DNA of 64,000 nucleotides from Geosiphon pyriformis (GCA_016748015.1 JAAOMT010000577.1:154834-218833), one strand, 5' to 3'. Counted from the stretch's first letter, positions 49,529-61,884 are shown. The notes: generated from the sequence alone by a model not told the origin. Numbers and translations: made by a program.

Positions 49529-51411
49529 ATGGAAATATTTTCCAACTTTTCCTTACTCTTCTTTAAAAAAAGCTCAATCGCATTAAAACTCTTAAAAATT
49601 TTTCTAAACCTAATAATAGCCTATCAAATTCCACTACAACGAGGTTATCACAGCTCAGCATTAATCGGTTCAAAACTTTTGATATTAGACGGATGGCAAA
49701 TTAATTCAAAACTACAAGATATTTCATATTTAGAACTTTCTTCAAATTTCTCAACAAGTGATCCTGCCTATTTTACAACATCACTCAATTTTCCAAGTCA
49801 ATATCAAGGATGGATGGCATCAACTGCTGTCCTAGCGCCTGATAACAATGGAAAAGGAAAAGGAAAAGGAAAAGGAAATGGAATGATTTATGTTTTCGGT
49901 GGGGTCTGTATTATGTTTTTTCTTTCTCTTTAAATTAGGAAGAAATGTTAAAAATTCAACCAAAAAATTAAAATAAATCATAAGTTTTAATAGGTTCGAG
50001 AAGCAGCACAAGGTACTGTTTCCTCTTCTCTATCAACTCTCTACCAAATTGATACTTTAAACCCAGCGAAACCAAATGTTAAACTTCTCTCACTTCCAAA
50101 CCCTCCAACCCCACTAATAGACTTGACTGGTGTAATTGATCAAGAAGGAAAAATATATTATTTTGGTGGACAAGATTGTAACATCACTGATAGTAAAATA
50201 TATATTTTGACACAAGCGCTACGGGTTGGATCAATGTTTTAGCCTCTGCTGCTCCGATACCTTTTTGGGGCTATACTGCGACATTAGTAGATGGAGTATG
50301 GATTAACAATTAAACAGGAATTGAATTTAATAATTTATATGTTCATATGAATAAGGTTAAATTGGGATTCTCTATCTTTTTCATGATTAGAAAACTTTTC
50401 AACTTTTGATACGAAAAACCACAAGTGAGAGATAGTGGTAGGTTTAAAAAGTTTTATTTATATAAAATCTTATAACACACCACCGATAAACTTGGAAGTT
50501 TTCAAAGTATGCCACAGCTGAAAAATCTATTATTGGACGACGATCTCACTTAGCTATCCTAGATAGTCTTTAAACTTGGAATTGAGATTAAATTTTTATC
50601 AAAGATTAACTCCTTATTTTTAAAATTGAAAGAATTTGATGGAATAACAATATTGGTCTATGGTGGGATCTTGGAAAAAGTGAAATTTTCAAGGTATCGA
50701 TTTTATAAAGATATTAATTTATTGAAATGCAAACAGAATTTATTAAAAAGTTATTAAATAGTTTAACACCAGAAATTGCTGCTTTAGACATTCCTTCTTT
50801 AAGATGGACAAAACCACCAGTTGAAGATAAAGGGCCTGATCCTGTTCCTTGTAGTCATACTGGAATTTTGTATATAATTTTATGATTGTTGCTTTTGGTA
50901 TGTTCCTTGCTTCTAATATCTATGCTTTTAAAGTTTTTTTTGAATATCTGATTATGATGATTCTCCTCATTTAAATAGAACCTCTTTTTTAATTAGGAGA
51001 AGTAAAAGACATAGAGAGTAATGAGATTCACATTCTCTATCTTCAAAACAAAAGTTACCGTTGGGTTAACTCATTAGCTCGGAAAATCTATCCAACGTCA
51101 CACAATCAGCCGACCCTTTCTCCGTGACGGCAACCGCGACTCCCATTAAAGAGGTCTCAAATTCCAAAACTTTTCCAACTTCAGCTCTCATAGCCATTGC
51201 GTGTGCAATCACATTATTAGCTATTTTTATAGATTTTTTAAAATGGAAATTTTATAGAAAAAAAGTATATTTATTTAATTGCACACGAGAAGATCATGGT
51301 AGATTTCCAGGCACACTTTTAATGAGGTGCAAGGGAATAGAGGGAGATTTTTTGGTTTTGAAATTCAGCGGGATAGGGAGCCCCACTAATATTGAACCTG
51401 TACTAATATAG
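49529..51411 (+). pseudogene. Kelch-repeat protein with C-terminal membrane anchor, frameshifted
   Basis: The first exon (49529 to about 49907) encodes a signal-like start, then RGYHSSALIGSKLLILDG, a typical first kelch blade of AM fungal kelch proteins, and MIYVFGGV before a donor. A Gly-Lys repeat (GKGKGKGKG) sits just before it. A second exon from about 49994 reads VREAAQGTVSSSLSTL through IYYFGGQDC. Near 50205 one base is missing in a T run: the downstream reading FDTSATGWINVLASAAPIP is in another frame. Further kelch pieces follow with breaks (IIGRRSHLAIL near 50540, ILVYGGIL near 50660, IPSLRWTKPP near 50800, NFMIVAFG near 50880). The last frame holds SADPFSVTATAT and one membrane helix (ALIAIACAITLLAIFIDF) with a cytosolic tail, ending at 51411. 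The number of breaks suggests a pseudogene rather than unusual splicing. It would have been a surface or secretory-pathway protein with unknown ligand. Confidence 0.75.
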
Positions 51412-51997
51412 TTAGGGTTTTATAGTTTTATAATAAGATATATGGTTTTTATGATTCTTCAATGTAAAACATGTATTAATTCTGCCAAGATCCAAGTTGT
51501 TAGCCTTTAAATATCTAATCTAATTAAATACATTACCTTTTTATTTCCAAATATAAAAGGTTTTCTCATAAAATACTCTTATTTTTTAGTTTTTATATAT
51601 TTTATTTTATGCTTCTAATATGGTTCAAAAAAAAACTTAGTATGATTAATTTTTTTCTAAAAGATAGTTATTTTCACAGAAATCAAAAAAGAGAAGAAAC
51701 AAAAATTTCCATCTTTTACTTTTTACATCGGAATCTATTTGGTGGGGTTCCAGTTCAAATAATTTGCATTGGAAATTCATCGATTTTTTAAAGATTTTTA
51801 AAATATTTTTATGAGATAATTCAAATTTTTTTGATATATAAAGACAGAAAAGATAATAATAAATCTATAGAGATCTCGCGTGATAATAGCATTACTATAT
51901 ACAGAATTCGGAAAATTTATTTTTGGTGTATTGCTATATCTTTTCCCAGTCGCCAGAAATAAAGTGTAAAACGATCAGTCCAACTTTTTGTGAAGTT
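51412..51997. other. Convergent intergenic region
   Basis: 586 bp between the kelch pseudogene and the Sel1 gene. A 60-residue open frame at 51609-51791 has no feature I recognise. Presumably 3' UTRs. Confidence 0.45.
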
Positions 51998-53221
51998 TTA
52001 CATCCCCAAATAAAATTCACGAAGATTACTTATCGCAATGGAATTTCCATTAGAAATTGCACGGCGATACCATATTAATGCTTGATGAATATCTTGGCTT
52101 GTCCCAAGCCATCCACCAATTTGACGACAAACCGCAGTGTTCAATTGTGCCATCGAATCTCCTTGTAAAGCTGCATGTTGATACCAATAAAAGGCAAGTC
52201 GTGGATTCCTTGGTTGGGCTTCGTTCATGTATAGATATGCGAGTTGATTTTCGGATGGTATATTTCCTTGCGATATAGCTTTTTGCAACCAATAAATTGC
52301 TTCTTTTGTATTTTTCTCTATACCAATTCCTTTACATAAGAACAAAGCATATTGATGTTGTCCGGATCGATGTCCTCTTTCAGCAGATCTTCGATAATAT
52401 TCTGCGGCTAAGGTCTCATTTCGCTCTGTACCTATACCTTCTTCATAACAAATTCCAAGTCGCAGGAATCCTGAAGAATCATTCCCTTCTGCCGAAAGTT
52501 TATACCAATTGAATGCCTTTAAGTCATCTTTTTTGGTTCCATGACCACACTCATAACACCCACCGATCCATGCTTGCGCTGCAGCAACACCAGCTTTGGC
52601 CGATTTCTCAAACCAATAAAATGCTTTATTATAATCAAGTGGCAGTTCGATACCATAGTAATAAAGACATCCAATCTGACATTGTACCTCACTATCACCC
52701 ATTTCCGCAGCAATTTCATAAAATTTTACCGAGTTTTTCAAATTCACTTCCGTTCCAATTCCATAAAAGTAAAAAAAGCCCAATAAAGCTATGTATCTCG
52801 TTTCCTTTTGCGTTCCAACGAATTCAAATACTAATTCCGGATCAATATTATGTTCGTGAAGCCATGAATTAATTTCTCTTGCCACCACTTTCTCTGCTCC
52901 TGATAGTATATTCATTTTCTTTATGATATCGATCAACGTATCGACTAGATTTTGCATCGAATGAAATGATCTCTGGTCAACATCCCATTCTTTATGATTC
53001 ATCGACAAATTTGTTGTCATTCCAGAAAATTCAGGACGAGGTGAAATAAGATCAGTGTAATTTGTTTCTTCGATGACGTCACTTATTAGCGGTTCAATCT
53101 CGCAAGCATGAAACGATGATGACAACGATGACGGGGTGAAGTATTTCTTTCGATATTTTGAAAATTTACAAAAACATAGAATTGATAAAATTGATGCCAT
53201 CTCACGATTTCCTTGCATCAA
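51998..53221 (-). CDS. Sel1-repeat protein
   Basis: Intronless frame of 407 residues. Residues about 140-400 are tandem Sel1-like repeats, a TPR-related alpha-solenoid: YIALLGFFYFYGIGTEV, then CQIGCLYYYGIELPLDY, AWIGGCYECGHGTKKD, RLGICYEEGIGTERNE and YALFLCKGIGIEKNTKE, each followed by A-x2-WYx3-A-type helices. Such proteins act as adaptors in protein complexes and are strongly expanded in AM fungi. No kinase domain is attached, although residues 90-130 (VDTLIDIIKKMNILSGAEK) may be a degenerate N-terminal helical domain. A second Met at position 8 (MASILSIL) could be the start. The first residues do not form a convincing signal peptide. Confidence 0.9.
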   Translation of the reverse strand: MMQGNREMASILSILCFCKFSKYRKKYFTPSSLSSSFHACEIEPLISDVIEETNYTDLISPRPEFSGMTTNLSMNHKEWDVDQRSFHSMQNLVDTLIDIIKKMNILSGAEKVVAREINSWLHEHNIDPELVFEFVGTQKETRYIALLGFFYFYGIGTEVNLKNSVKFYEIAAEMGDSEVQCQIGCLYYYGIELPLDYNKAFYWFEKSAKAGVAAAQAWIGGCYECGHGTKKDDLKAFNWYKLSAEGNDSSGFLRLGICYEEGIGTERNETLAAEYYRRSAERGHRSGQHQYALFLCKGIGIEKNTKEAIYWLQKAISQGNIPSENQLAYLYMNEAQPRNPRLAFYWYQHAALQGDSMAQLNTAVCRQIGGWLGTSQDIHQALIWYRRAISNGNSIAISNLREFYLGM

Positions 53222-53599
53222 TTTGCGAAATAGTGAGAATCACTGATTATGTCTATTAAGGATGATCTTTCTTAGAAGGTCTCATTTTATCATTAACTTT
53301 TCAGTCATGTCGTAATGTAGACGTAATTGGTCAGTGTGAGAATTAGCAATGGTGGTAAGATTTTCACCTAATTGTTGAAATCCGGTACATTTACTTTTCT
53401 GGAAAATTCACTCCGAGATGATGCGAAAACATGTTTTCGAAAAAATAAATTCAAATAAGACGGATACTCCCAATGTCTGTTTTTTTGCACATTAGAAAAT
53501 TTTTCAATAGTCAGTTTTAAATAATTAATTTCAGACTGAGGCTTAAGGCAAGAGTTGGAAAATTTAGTGCAATTTCTGGCTTTTCAATAATTTTTGACA
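53222..53599. other. Upstream region of the Sel1 gene
   Basis: 378 bp of mixed composition that should contain the Sel1 gene promoter. No further gene seen. Confidence 0.45.
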
Positions 53600-53812
53600 T
53601 TAAATGTTAATTTTATCTTTATATGAGTATATTTTATCTTTTAAACATATTCGAGTTAATTTAATAATCTTTGATTTTCTTAACATAATTCTGCTCTTTC
53701 GGATGGCAATACCAAGCATTGGATTCTTGATGTGATCAAAAGATGCGCCAAAAGAAATATTACAAAGTGCAACAGTGGTAGACAATAAAACCAAATATAG
53801 ATTTTTATTCAT
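53600..53812 (-). CDS. Small candidate secreted protein
   Basis: Frame of 70 residues starting MNKNLYLVLLSTTVALCNI, which has the shape of a signal peptide (short basic start, hydrophobic core, small residues near SFGAS for cleavage). The mature part is short and basic (RKSRIMLRKSKIIKLTR), with no Cys after the signal. The frame can extend upstream to 53869, but MNKN gives the better signal. It could be the first exon of a longer gene or a chance frame in AT-rich DNA. No family recognised. Confidence 0.45.
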   Translation of the reverse strand: MNKNLYLVLLSTTVALCNISFGASFDHIKNPMLGIAIRKSRIMLRKSKIIKLTRICLKDKIYSYKDKINI

Positions 53813-54924
53813 CTTGATAAATGTATTTTTGCTTTTGTTGTTCAAATTAAAAGTCTTTAAAGAATACAAAACTGTTGTTTTTTAAAAAACCAAAAAAGAA
53901 ATTTTCTTAAAAATAAGAAAGAAGCTGTTGCAGTTATTAATAAAAATAAACATTTTTTTCTCATTATCAAAGAAATTGTTATTTTTATTAAAATGTCCTT
54001 TGGGTAAAAAAAATTTGATGTTAGTTTGATATTGTCAGTATTTAGAATAAAAATAACACTAAAGCTATTTTTAATCAGAAAAAAAATGGTTTAATAATAA
54101 TTAAAAGTTGTTTAAGTTTGTATTAAATAAAAAATATATTTTTATAATATTTTGTTTAATTGTTTTTACTGTTAAAAAACTTTTAATTATAGACATAAAA
54201 TTTATAAAAAAAATATATATATATATTATATCATCCTTATTAATTAATCTTAAGTCTAAACGTAATTTAATTGTTAAAATTACAAATTAATTTCAATAAA
54301 ATTATTAGTTAATTAATACTAAAATTATAAATTGAAACTTTAAAAAAGTTTAATTGTTTTACAAATTTTAATGTATGTATTATTTAATTATTATAACAAT
54401 ATTTATAAACAAACAAAATATTAACTTGGCAAAACTCTTAATCTAATTTTTTAAAATAAAAAATTTGCTTTTTATATTTACAACAAATTTATTTTATTAA
54501 TTAACAAAAAAAAATTTGTATTATTATAGTATTAATAAACTTAATTACAAATTTTACTAAGTGAATTAAATTTAATATTTGAATTTTTAACAAATTTAAT
54601 CAAAATTTAAAGTTCTTGTTAAATATAACAAAAAAAACTCTACAAATTAAATATTTGTTTAAACATAAATAATCAAACCAATAAATTAGTTTGTATAATT
54701 TTTTGAATACAATTAATGGCTTAAAAACAAATTTTAATAAATTAAAAAACAGCTTTATAATTAAAGCCAAATAATTTAAATTTTAATATTTATAATAATA
54801 TTAATTCTAAAGTTTTTATCAAACACAATTTTTTTTAAAATACTATTTATTAAAATAACAACATTGAAAAAATTTCTGAAATCTAAAATAGCAATAATGT
54901 ATTTTTAACAACTATTAAATTTAA
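53813..54924. other. AT desert
   Basis: AT-saturated. 54760-54850 resembles the ORF1-side sequence also seen at 46490-46560. No intact gene. Confidence 0.45.
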
Positions 54925-55615
54925 AGTCGGATGTAACACAATAATAAATAACAAGAGAGAACAGTATTGTATTGTAATAATAATAATAAAAAGATAAATC
55001 AATTTTAATGAGCAAATTGAATTAGTAAGAATTCAATATATAAGATCAATTTTATAAATATTTCAGTTGCTATTTTTTTTTAAAGGATAACAAGAAAATT
55101 TAAAAGTAGAGAAATAGTTTGTACTGTTAACAAAAAATAATACACTGGTATAATTCTATGTCTTATGTTAACACTCTTAGAATTTAATATTAAGTATTAA
55201 TTATACTTTTCAGTAAAAATTTATTTAATATATTTTACAAAATTAACAATTATACAAATCAAAAAAAAGAGAAAAAAATAGTAAAAAAAAATAAAAAAGT
55301 TAAGATTGCTGTGTTGATTTTTGCTTTAAATAAATTTTTACAGTTTTGGGAGGTTTTGCTTATATATTTTTAAAAAAATTAATAATCAAATAAGTAATTA
55401 CATTAATAATTTGATTAATAATTAAGTTAATAATCGAATCAATAACCAAGTCAATAAATAAGTTAATGTTCAAGTTATTGATCAAGTTAATAATTAGATT
55501 AATAACTATTTTTAAAAATAAAGTAATTAATTAATGACATTAATAGTTAATATATGTAATTAATTATAATTAAGTAAATAAGTAAGACTAAAAAGTAAAA
55601 GTTTCAATCATAATA
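54925..55615 (+). repeat. ~0.69-kb dispersed repeat, better-preserved copy
   Basis: Aligns by eye along its length with 60590-61250 in the same orientation. Inside, 55381-55510 is a minisatellite of 12-bp units (for example AATAACCAAGTC, AATAATCGAATC, AATAATTAAGTT), which in one plus frame would give repeats like NNQV. Anchors shared with the other copy are ACAGTATTGTAT (54961 onward), ACAATTATACAAA (55248 onward) and AAAAGTAAAAGTTTCAA (55592 onward). Strand is given only for relative orientation. Identity unknown. Confidence 0.7.
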
Positions 55616-58600
55616 TTATTTTTCCAAAAAAATTAAGCTTTAGCAAAATAATTTATCTAAAATAAGTTCTGGAATTTTTATTTTAAAGCTAATTAATTTG
55701 TTAAAATTTTTATTTAGCAAGATATATAAAAGCTATGACAATATTAATTTTTAATTCAAGAGACCAAATTTTTGTATAAGTGTTTTGGCTTTTTTTGCAA
55801 TAGTCAAAATTCGTAGAATATTTAAATATATAATGCTTGAAATTTTTGTCTGAATTTTGAAGTTGTTTTTTTTAAAAGCTTTATATTTTCTATTATAATA
55901 TTTGAGTTTTTTTTTATATAACAATATTCTATTTATAAGCAAAACTTCTTTTATTGTTTTTTTAAATATATTGAAAAAAGAAAATATTTTGAAAATTATG
56001 TATTTAAATATATGCTTTTCTATTTTGCTGTTAATTTTTTGTTTTTTGTAACAGTTTTTCATGAGTTAATAATAAAATATACTTTCAATTATTATTTGTT
56101 TTCTAATAATCAGTAAAATATTTAAGTAATTTTTTTTTCAATATTTGTAAATTATAAAAAAAGTATTTTACACATTTTAATTAAAGAAATATTTTTTTAT
56201 GTTAATTAAAAACATGTATGTTTTGAGATTAAAATAACTCTATTTATTATTGTTTTAATGTTTTACTAATAAATATTATAGTTATTATAACAATTAGTAA
56301 CCAATTAGATCTTTTATAGTATTTTTTTATTTGTATATTATAAACAGATTAATTATTAAATATTGTTTTATACTGATTTTACAAGATATAAAATTTATTG
56401 TTTAGTATTTTGTTGATTATAAATGGTTTTTTCTAGCGACTTAAAAATTTGTTACCAAAAATATTGTCTTAATCTAAGTGGTATTCAAGAATTAAGTTAC
56501 CAATATTTAAAGAAGAATATTTTTTTTTGTAAACAATTATTTATGTTTCTATCAAAAAATCTAAAATTGTTTTTATAATTAAGTTTGGTTATTTTTTTAA
56601 AAATACAGTCTTAATATTGGTTTTAATAATAACATTATTATTCATCTGTAAAATAAGTAGAAAGTTTCATAATTAAATATATTATAATTTACTGTTTAAT
56701 AAATAAAAAATATTGAAAACAATAGATTTGTTTTTTTATTGGTTTTTTTTTAATGTTTTTTAGAATATTTAATTAAAACATTTTATTAATCTATTAATTT
56801 AGAGATAATAAGAAGAAAATTTGTGACGTATTTCAAGTTTTTCAAAAGTTTTTTTTACTAATAAGCTAAGAAAACTCTTTTTTTTTATTTGAAAATATTC
56901 CTCAAAAGTATTTATGTTTATATATAAATAAAATTGACAATTAAAATAATTGTTTAATCTAGTATTGTTCTTGCTTTTATTTATTTTGTTGAATAATCTG
57001 TAATTATTATTATTAAAAATCCAACAAAATTGATTCTAATTCTGTTAAAAAACTAATCAAATATTAGATAAATGTTTTTTTAAATTAAGTTTATCTTTTT
57101 ATTAACAAGTATTACAAGTTTTTATGTATTTTATTATATTTTTTTTTAAGATTAGTCAATAATATCTTGCTAAAATCTTTTGAATTGTTTTTGTTTTTTT
57201 AGAATGTTTTGCTAAGAAATTAATATATATATTATATCATAATTTTTTTCTTCAAATCAAATAATTTTTTGGAGTTAATTAAAATTTTTTTGGTTTCTTT
57301 AATATAATTAATTTTGGCAAATTAAATAAAAATTTAATTTTTTTAACAAATGTTCTCTTTATTGTTAATTGTATTTTAATAGGTATTGTTTTTTATTTAA
57401 AAATTTAATAAGTATTGAATAGTTTTTTAAGTTTGTTTTTAATAATTAATTTAATTAATTGTTACTAATTTGTTTTTTTACTAAATAATTAATCAAAATA
57501 AAATATTTGTATTTTGATTGTTCATTTTTTTATAATATTTAATGTTAAAATCATATTTGTTTAAATATATTATTCAACAGAAAATTTTTTTGTAATCTAG
57601 TTTTCTTTTGTTTTTTAATTAAATTAAGATGTAATAATTAGTATAAATATTAAATTGTTTTTTAAAAATTATTTATGTAGATTATATTATAATTAAACAT
57701 TTTTTTAAAACAAAATAACACTAAAAAAAATATTAGAAGCATTATTATAAAAAATAAATAACTTGTTAAAATTAAATTGTTTTAATATAGACTTAGTAAT
57801 CAGTTTTTTTTAAAAGTTTTAAATATTTTTTGCTAAGAAATATTTTAATACTAATAAAGAAATTTTTTATGAATTTTTAATAATAGAAGACTAATTTAAA
57901 AAAAATTAAAATTTTAATATATTCATTAATTATTAAAACTTTTGTACTTTTTTATTTTGGTTGGATTTAAAAAAATTCTATTTTTTATCACAAAATAATT
58001 TAAAAACTGAGTAAATTATTATTTAAAGAATAATTTAATTAGATTAAAGTTTAATATTTCTAAGAAAATTAAAAACTTTTTGAAGATAATTTAAGTATTT
58101 ATTCCAAGTTTTTAAATATAAAATTATATTATTAAGAATTAAGCTGATTGGTTCCTAATATTTGAAAAAACTCAAACATAATTTGTATTTGTTACTTAAA
58201 AAATAAAGAGAATAGTTGTATTAGCATTAGAAACAAGAACTATGTTATTAATATTTTTATTTTACTTTTTTTTTAGTTGTTATTTAAATATTCTTTTAAG
58301 CATATTATAATATAGCTAATAAATAAGTTTTCTATCAACTACTAAATTTTTGCAGTTGGCTTAAAAATAGTAAAAACTAATTTGGCTTTTTTTTTCAAAG
58401 TTTTCGGAATTATTAAAATTATTATTGTTGTTGTTTTGCTGTTATTGTTGTTAATATTAAATTACTTTTAGAAATACTGTTTAATATTAATATTTAACTA
58501 TAATAGATTTTGCTTTAATACAAATAGTGAATTTATAAAGTTTGCAATTAAAAAGAATTTTCGCTTTTTTTAATCATTTATTTCCGACAATTATTGTGTA

Positions 58601-59024
58601 ATTTTAGTTTTTAATATTTTCATATTAGTTTTAATAAATATATTATTAATTTAAATAAAAATAGCTTTAATAATTTCTAATTTTTTTTTGTTTTAATAAA
58701 TATTAGTTATTAATTTGATTAATAATTTGGCAACTTTTTTTTTAATTGCGTTTAAAAAATACTAAACTATAACACTAACTAAAAAATTATTATCTAAATT
58801 AAGTTTATGAAATATTCAATTATTTGACTTTTATAAATAAGAAAAATAATATTATTGCTAATAATTAAAGTTGTTTATTATAAGTACTTATTGGTTTTAA
58901 GCTGCCTTTTTTTTGAGTATTAATAATTTTCAAAGATTTTTTTAAAACTAAAAATGTGTTATTAACTGACCAAAAATAATATAAACAAGTGTTTCTATTA
59001 AATTCTTGACTATTAAATAAAAGT
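55616..59024. other. AT desert
   Basis: AT-saturated sequence with fragments that still read as protein-like in places (plus strand near 56420-56560, minus strand 56062-55751), but I cannot assign them to a family. Probably old transposon remains. Confidence 0.4.
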
Positions 59025-59033
59025 CTAATTTTT
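59025..59033 (+). repeat. Target-site duplication, left
   Basis: CTAATTTTT, repeated exactly at 59140-59148 on the other side of the LINE fragment. Confidence 0.8.
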
Positions 59034-59139
59034 GTGGCTAGCCACATGTAGTAAGTGCGTGAGTCGCGTTTAGTTTAGGCCACTTAGTCTGGCTCTATGT
59101 ACTAGATAGCGGTTGGGCTTCACTCGGTAAAAAAAAAAA
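59034..59139 (+). mobile_element. Young 5'-truncated LINE 3' end with poly-A
   Basis: A 106-bp plus-strand insertion: about 94 bp of LINE 3' tail (start GTGGCTAGCCACATG, end CACTCGGT) followed by about 11 A. It is bounded by the 9-bp direct repeat CTAATTTTT. The tail aligns with the reverse complement of copy A's tail (3778-3885), but keeps CpG sites (GTGCGT, GTCGCG, AGCGG, CTCGG) that copy A has lost. It stands out from the surrounding desert by its GC content. This is a hallmark product of target-primed reverse transcription and implies recent activity of a related LINE. Confidence 0.88.
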
Positions 59140-59148
59140 CTAATTTTT
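59140..59148 (+). repeat. Target-site duplication, right
   Basis: CTAATTTTT directly after the poly-A of the 106-bp LINE insertion, matching 59025-59033. Confidence 0.8.
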
Positions 59149-60589
59149 AAATAATTTTTAATAATTTCAACTTTGGTAAATTTTTAAATAAGTTTAATTT
59201 TAAGATTTTATTCTTGTTGTTAAATATTAAAATAATTGTATTAAAATTTAGATTTAAATTTAGATTTTGTTTTTTAGATTTAGTTTGGCTTAATAGTTTG
59301 TTATTGTTTTTTTGAAGTTTTATGTTATTATTAATTAAACAAAAAGTGTTCTTCTTTTTGGTTTGTATTTTTACTTTTAGAAAGTATGTTTATTAGTTTA
59401 AAGATTGATATTCTATTGCTTTAACTAAAAAATTTTTCCAAAAAAGTTTGCATAAACTTGGTGAGTATTTTAATTAAGAACTTAATTATTATTGTTTTTA
59501 TTGTTTTGTTAATTGTTATTTTTAAATTTAGAAAAAGTATTAACAGATTATTGCAGTTTTGTGTTATATAATTAATATTTTCACATTAATAATAAACTAA
59601 AAAATTTTAATTTCTAGATTTTGAATTATATTGAAACTGTTAAAACTAATTATAATAGAACTAGTATTAAAATCTTAGAAGTTTTTGATTTTTTTGTACT
59701 ATTCAGACTATAAGTTTCAAAATTTGTTGTTAATCTATTAATTAATTATTTGTTAAAATCTTATAAACAGTAAATAATATATCAATTATTTGAAAAACAG
59801 AAATAAAAGCTAGAATAGTTATTAAAAATAAAAAAACATTTTCTAAATGTATTCTTTAATTATTTTTTATTTGTTAAATTATCTTTATTGTTATTTCTTA
59901 TATTAAATTATTTTTTATAAGAAATAATCAAAAAACATAAAATAAGTTTGTTCTTAAATTTTTGATAAAAAAGTGCATTTTATTTCTTCTTAAGTTTACT
60001 TGTTTTAATTTTTAAATTACTTTAATATATTTAGTAATTATTTTTTTTGGACTTTGTATTTTTTTTAATTTTTTTTTATTTAGATATTAATATTAATGTT
60101 TTAAATTTTTTTAAATCTAATGATAAAAAAAGTTGTGTTTTGGTCAGCATTTTTAAAAGACCATTAAAAAATTTGTTATACAGTTTAATTAGCAGTTTCT
60201 TAAGTAAACTATATAATAAAATTTTTTTAAAAATATCTTTTAATTATTTAAAACTTGTAATTACAGCTTTTTTAAAATTTTTAAGCATTTTATAAAATTT
60301 TAGAAGTTTTTTTTGAACAAAAATAAAGAACTTATTAACAATTTAAACCAATTTAAATATCTTAAAAAACTAATAAAATATCTGCTTTATTAAAAACCAT
60401 AATAAATATTAGAATTCAGATTTTTTAATCTGAATAACTTAAAAAAAATTAAAACAGAAGCTGTTTGATAATTTAATTATGTATTATAAAATAATTTCAA
60501 ATTTTTTGTACTAAAAAAGTAATCATTTATATAGATAATAAATAATTTCAAAATTTAACAATTTTATAAAAAATTCTATTTTTATATTA
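59149..60589. other. AT desert
   Basis: AT-saturated. The open frame at 60047-60295 (plus) has a protein-like but unassignable reading. Probably transposon remains. Confidence 0.4.
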
Positions 60590-61250
60590 TAATTAGATAT
60601 AATATGTTAATAAATAATAAAAAAACAGTATTGTATAGCAATAAAAATAATAAAAAAGTAATTTAACTTTAATAAGTAAATTAAATCACTAAGAATTTAA
60701 TATATAAAATTAACTTTATAAATATCTTATTTATTTATTTTTTCAAAAGATAACAAAAAAGTTTAAAAATAAAATAATAATTTATTCTGTTAACAAAAAT
60801 TAATACATTAATATAATTTTATGTTTTATGTTAGTATTTTTAGAATTTAATATTAAGTATTAATTGTATACTTTAATAAATATTTATTTAATATATATTA
60901 CAAAAATTAACAATTATACAAACAAGAAAAAAAAATAAAAAATTAATATTATTGTATTAATTTTTGTTTTAAATAAATTTGATATATATAAATTTCTACA
61001 GCTTTAAAAAATTTTGTTTATATATTTTTAAAAAATAATAATAATTAAATCAATAATTACATCAATAATTAAGTTAATAATTACATCAATAATTTAATCA
61101 ATAATTAAGTTATTAATTAAGTCAATAATTATATTAATAATTACTTTTAAAATAAAATAGCTAATTAATATTATTAATAATTAATATATGCAATTAACTA
61201 TAATTAAAAATAAATAAAATTAAAAAGTAAAAGTTTCAAATATAACAATA
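60590..61250 (+). repeat. ~0.66-kb dispersed repeat, more decayed copy
   Basis: Second copy of the sequence at 54925-55615, same orientation. Differences are mostly G/C to A/T in this copy (for example AAGATTGCTGTGTTGATTTT there reads AATATTATTGTATTAATTTT here). There is a short insertion of GATATATATAAA-like sequence near 60980. The 12-bp minisatellite lies at about 61038-61145. Confidence 0.7.
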
Positions 61251-61264
61251 TTATTAATTTTAAA

Positions 61265-61880
61265 AATTGTATAATTAAAAAAAACATTAATTAATTTGGT
61301 CTTAAAAATATTTTTTAAAATAAAAAACATATTATAAAAAATCATAACAACAAAAACAGAAACAAAATCAAAAGTCAAAACAAATTTACAATTTTAATTA
61401 ATAATAATATTTTAAAATATAAATTTTAAACAAAAAAGCTTAAAACACAATCTTTACATAAATTAAGTTAAATCTTAAAAAAACACTAAACACAAAATAA
61501 AAATTACCTGCTTAAAAATTTTTTAATAATTAGTAATTTTTGTAAATATTATTAATATTGGCATAATTTTCAAAAAAAAAAGTTGTTTTAATTTTTATAT
61601 TATTAATCTAACTTTTAAAATTAAATAAAAATAATTAAACAATAATATGCTTTTAGTGATAATTAAATATTATAATTGGTGTTGGCAAAACAAAATTAAT
61701 ATAAAAATTAGCAATACAAAAAACCAAACTCTTATTTTTTAAATAAATAAATTTTAAAACAACAATAATAAAAACACTTTTTTCTTTTTTGCTTTTAAAA
61801 AACACTCTTAATTTAATTGGTATTTAAAAAACAATTACTAATTTTCTAAGTAAGTAATTTTTAAAATCAAGTTGGTTTAT
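61265..61880 (-). mobile_element. Inverted LINE ORF1 fragment
   Basis: Minus-sense relic that aligns with copy D 29060-29870 and with 46740-47220 (for example AAACAAAAAAGCTTAAAAC near 61429 against AAAAAAGCTTTATATTG). It lies head to head with the plus-sense fragment that follows. Confidence 0.5.
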
Positions 61881-61884
61881 TTTA

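Noticed and set aside
52050-52872. Several plus-strand and second minus-strand frames of 60-120 residues
   Set aside because: Shadows of the Sel1-repeat gene in other frames.
55381-55510. Possible CRISPR array (regular short repeats)
   Set aside because: Units are contiguous 12-bp minisatellite repeats without spacers, in a fungal nuclear context.
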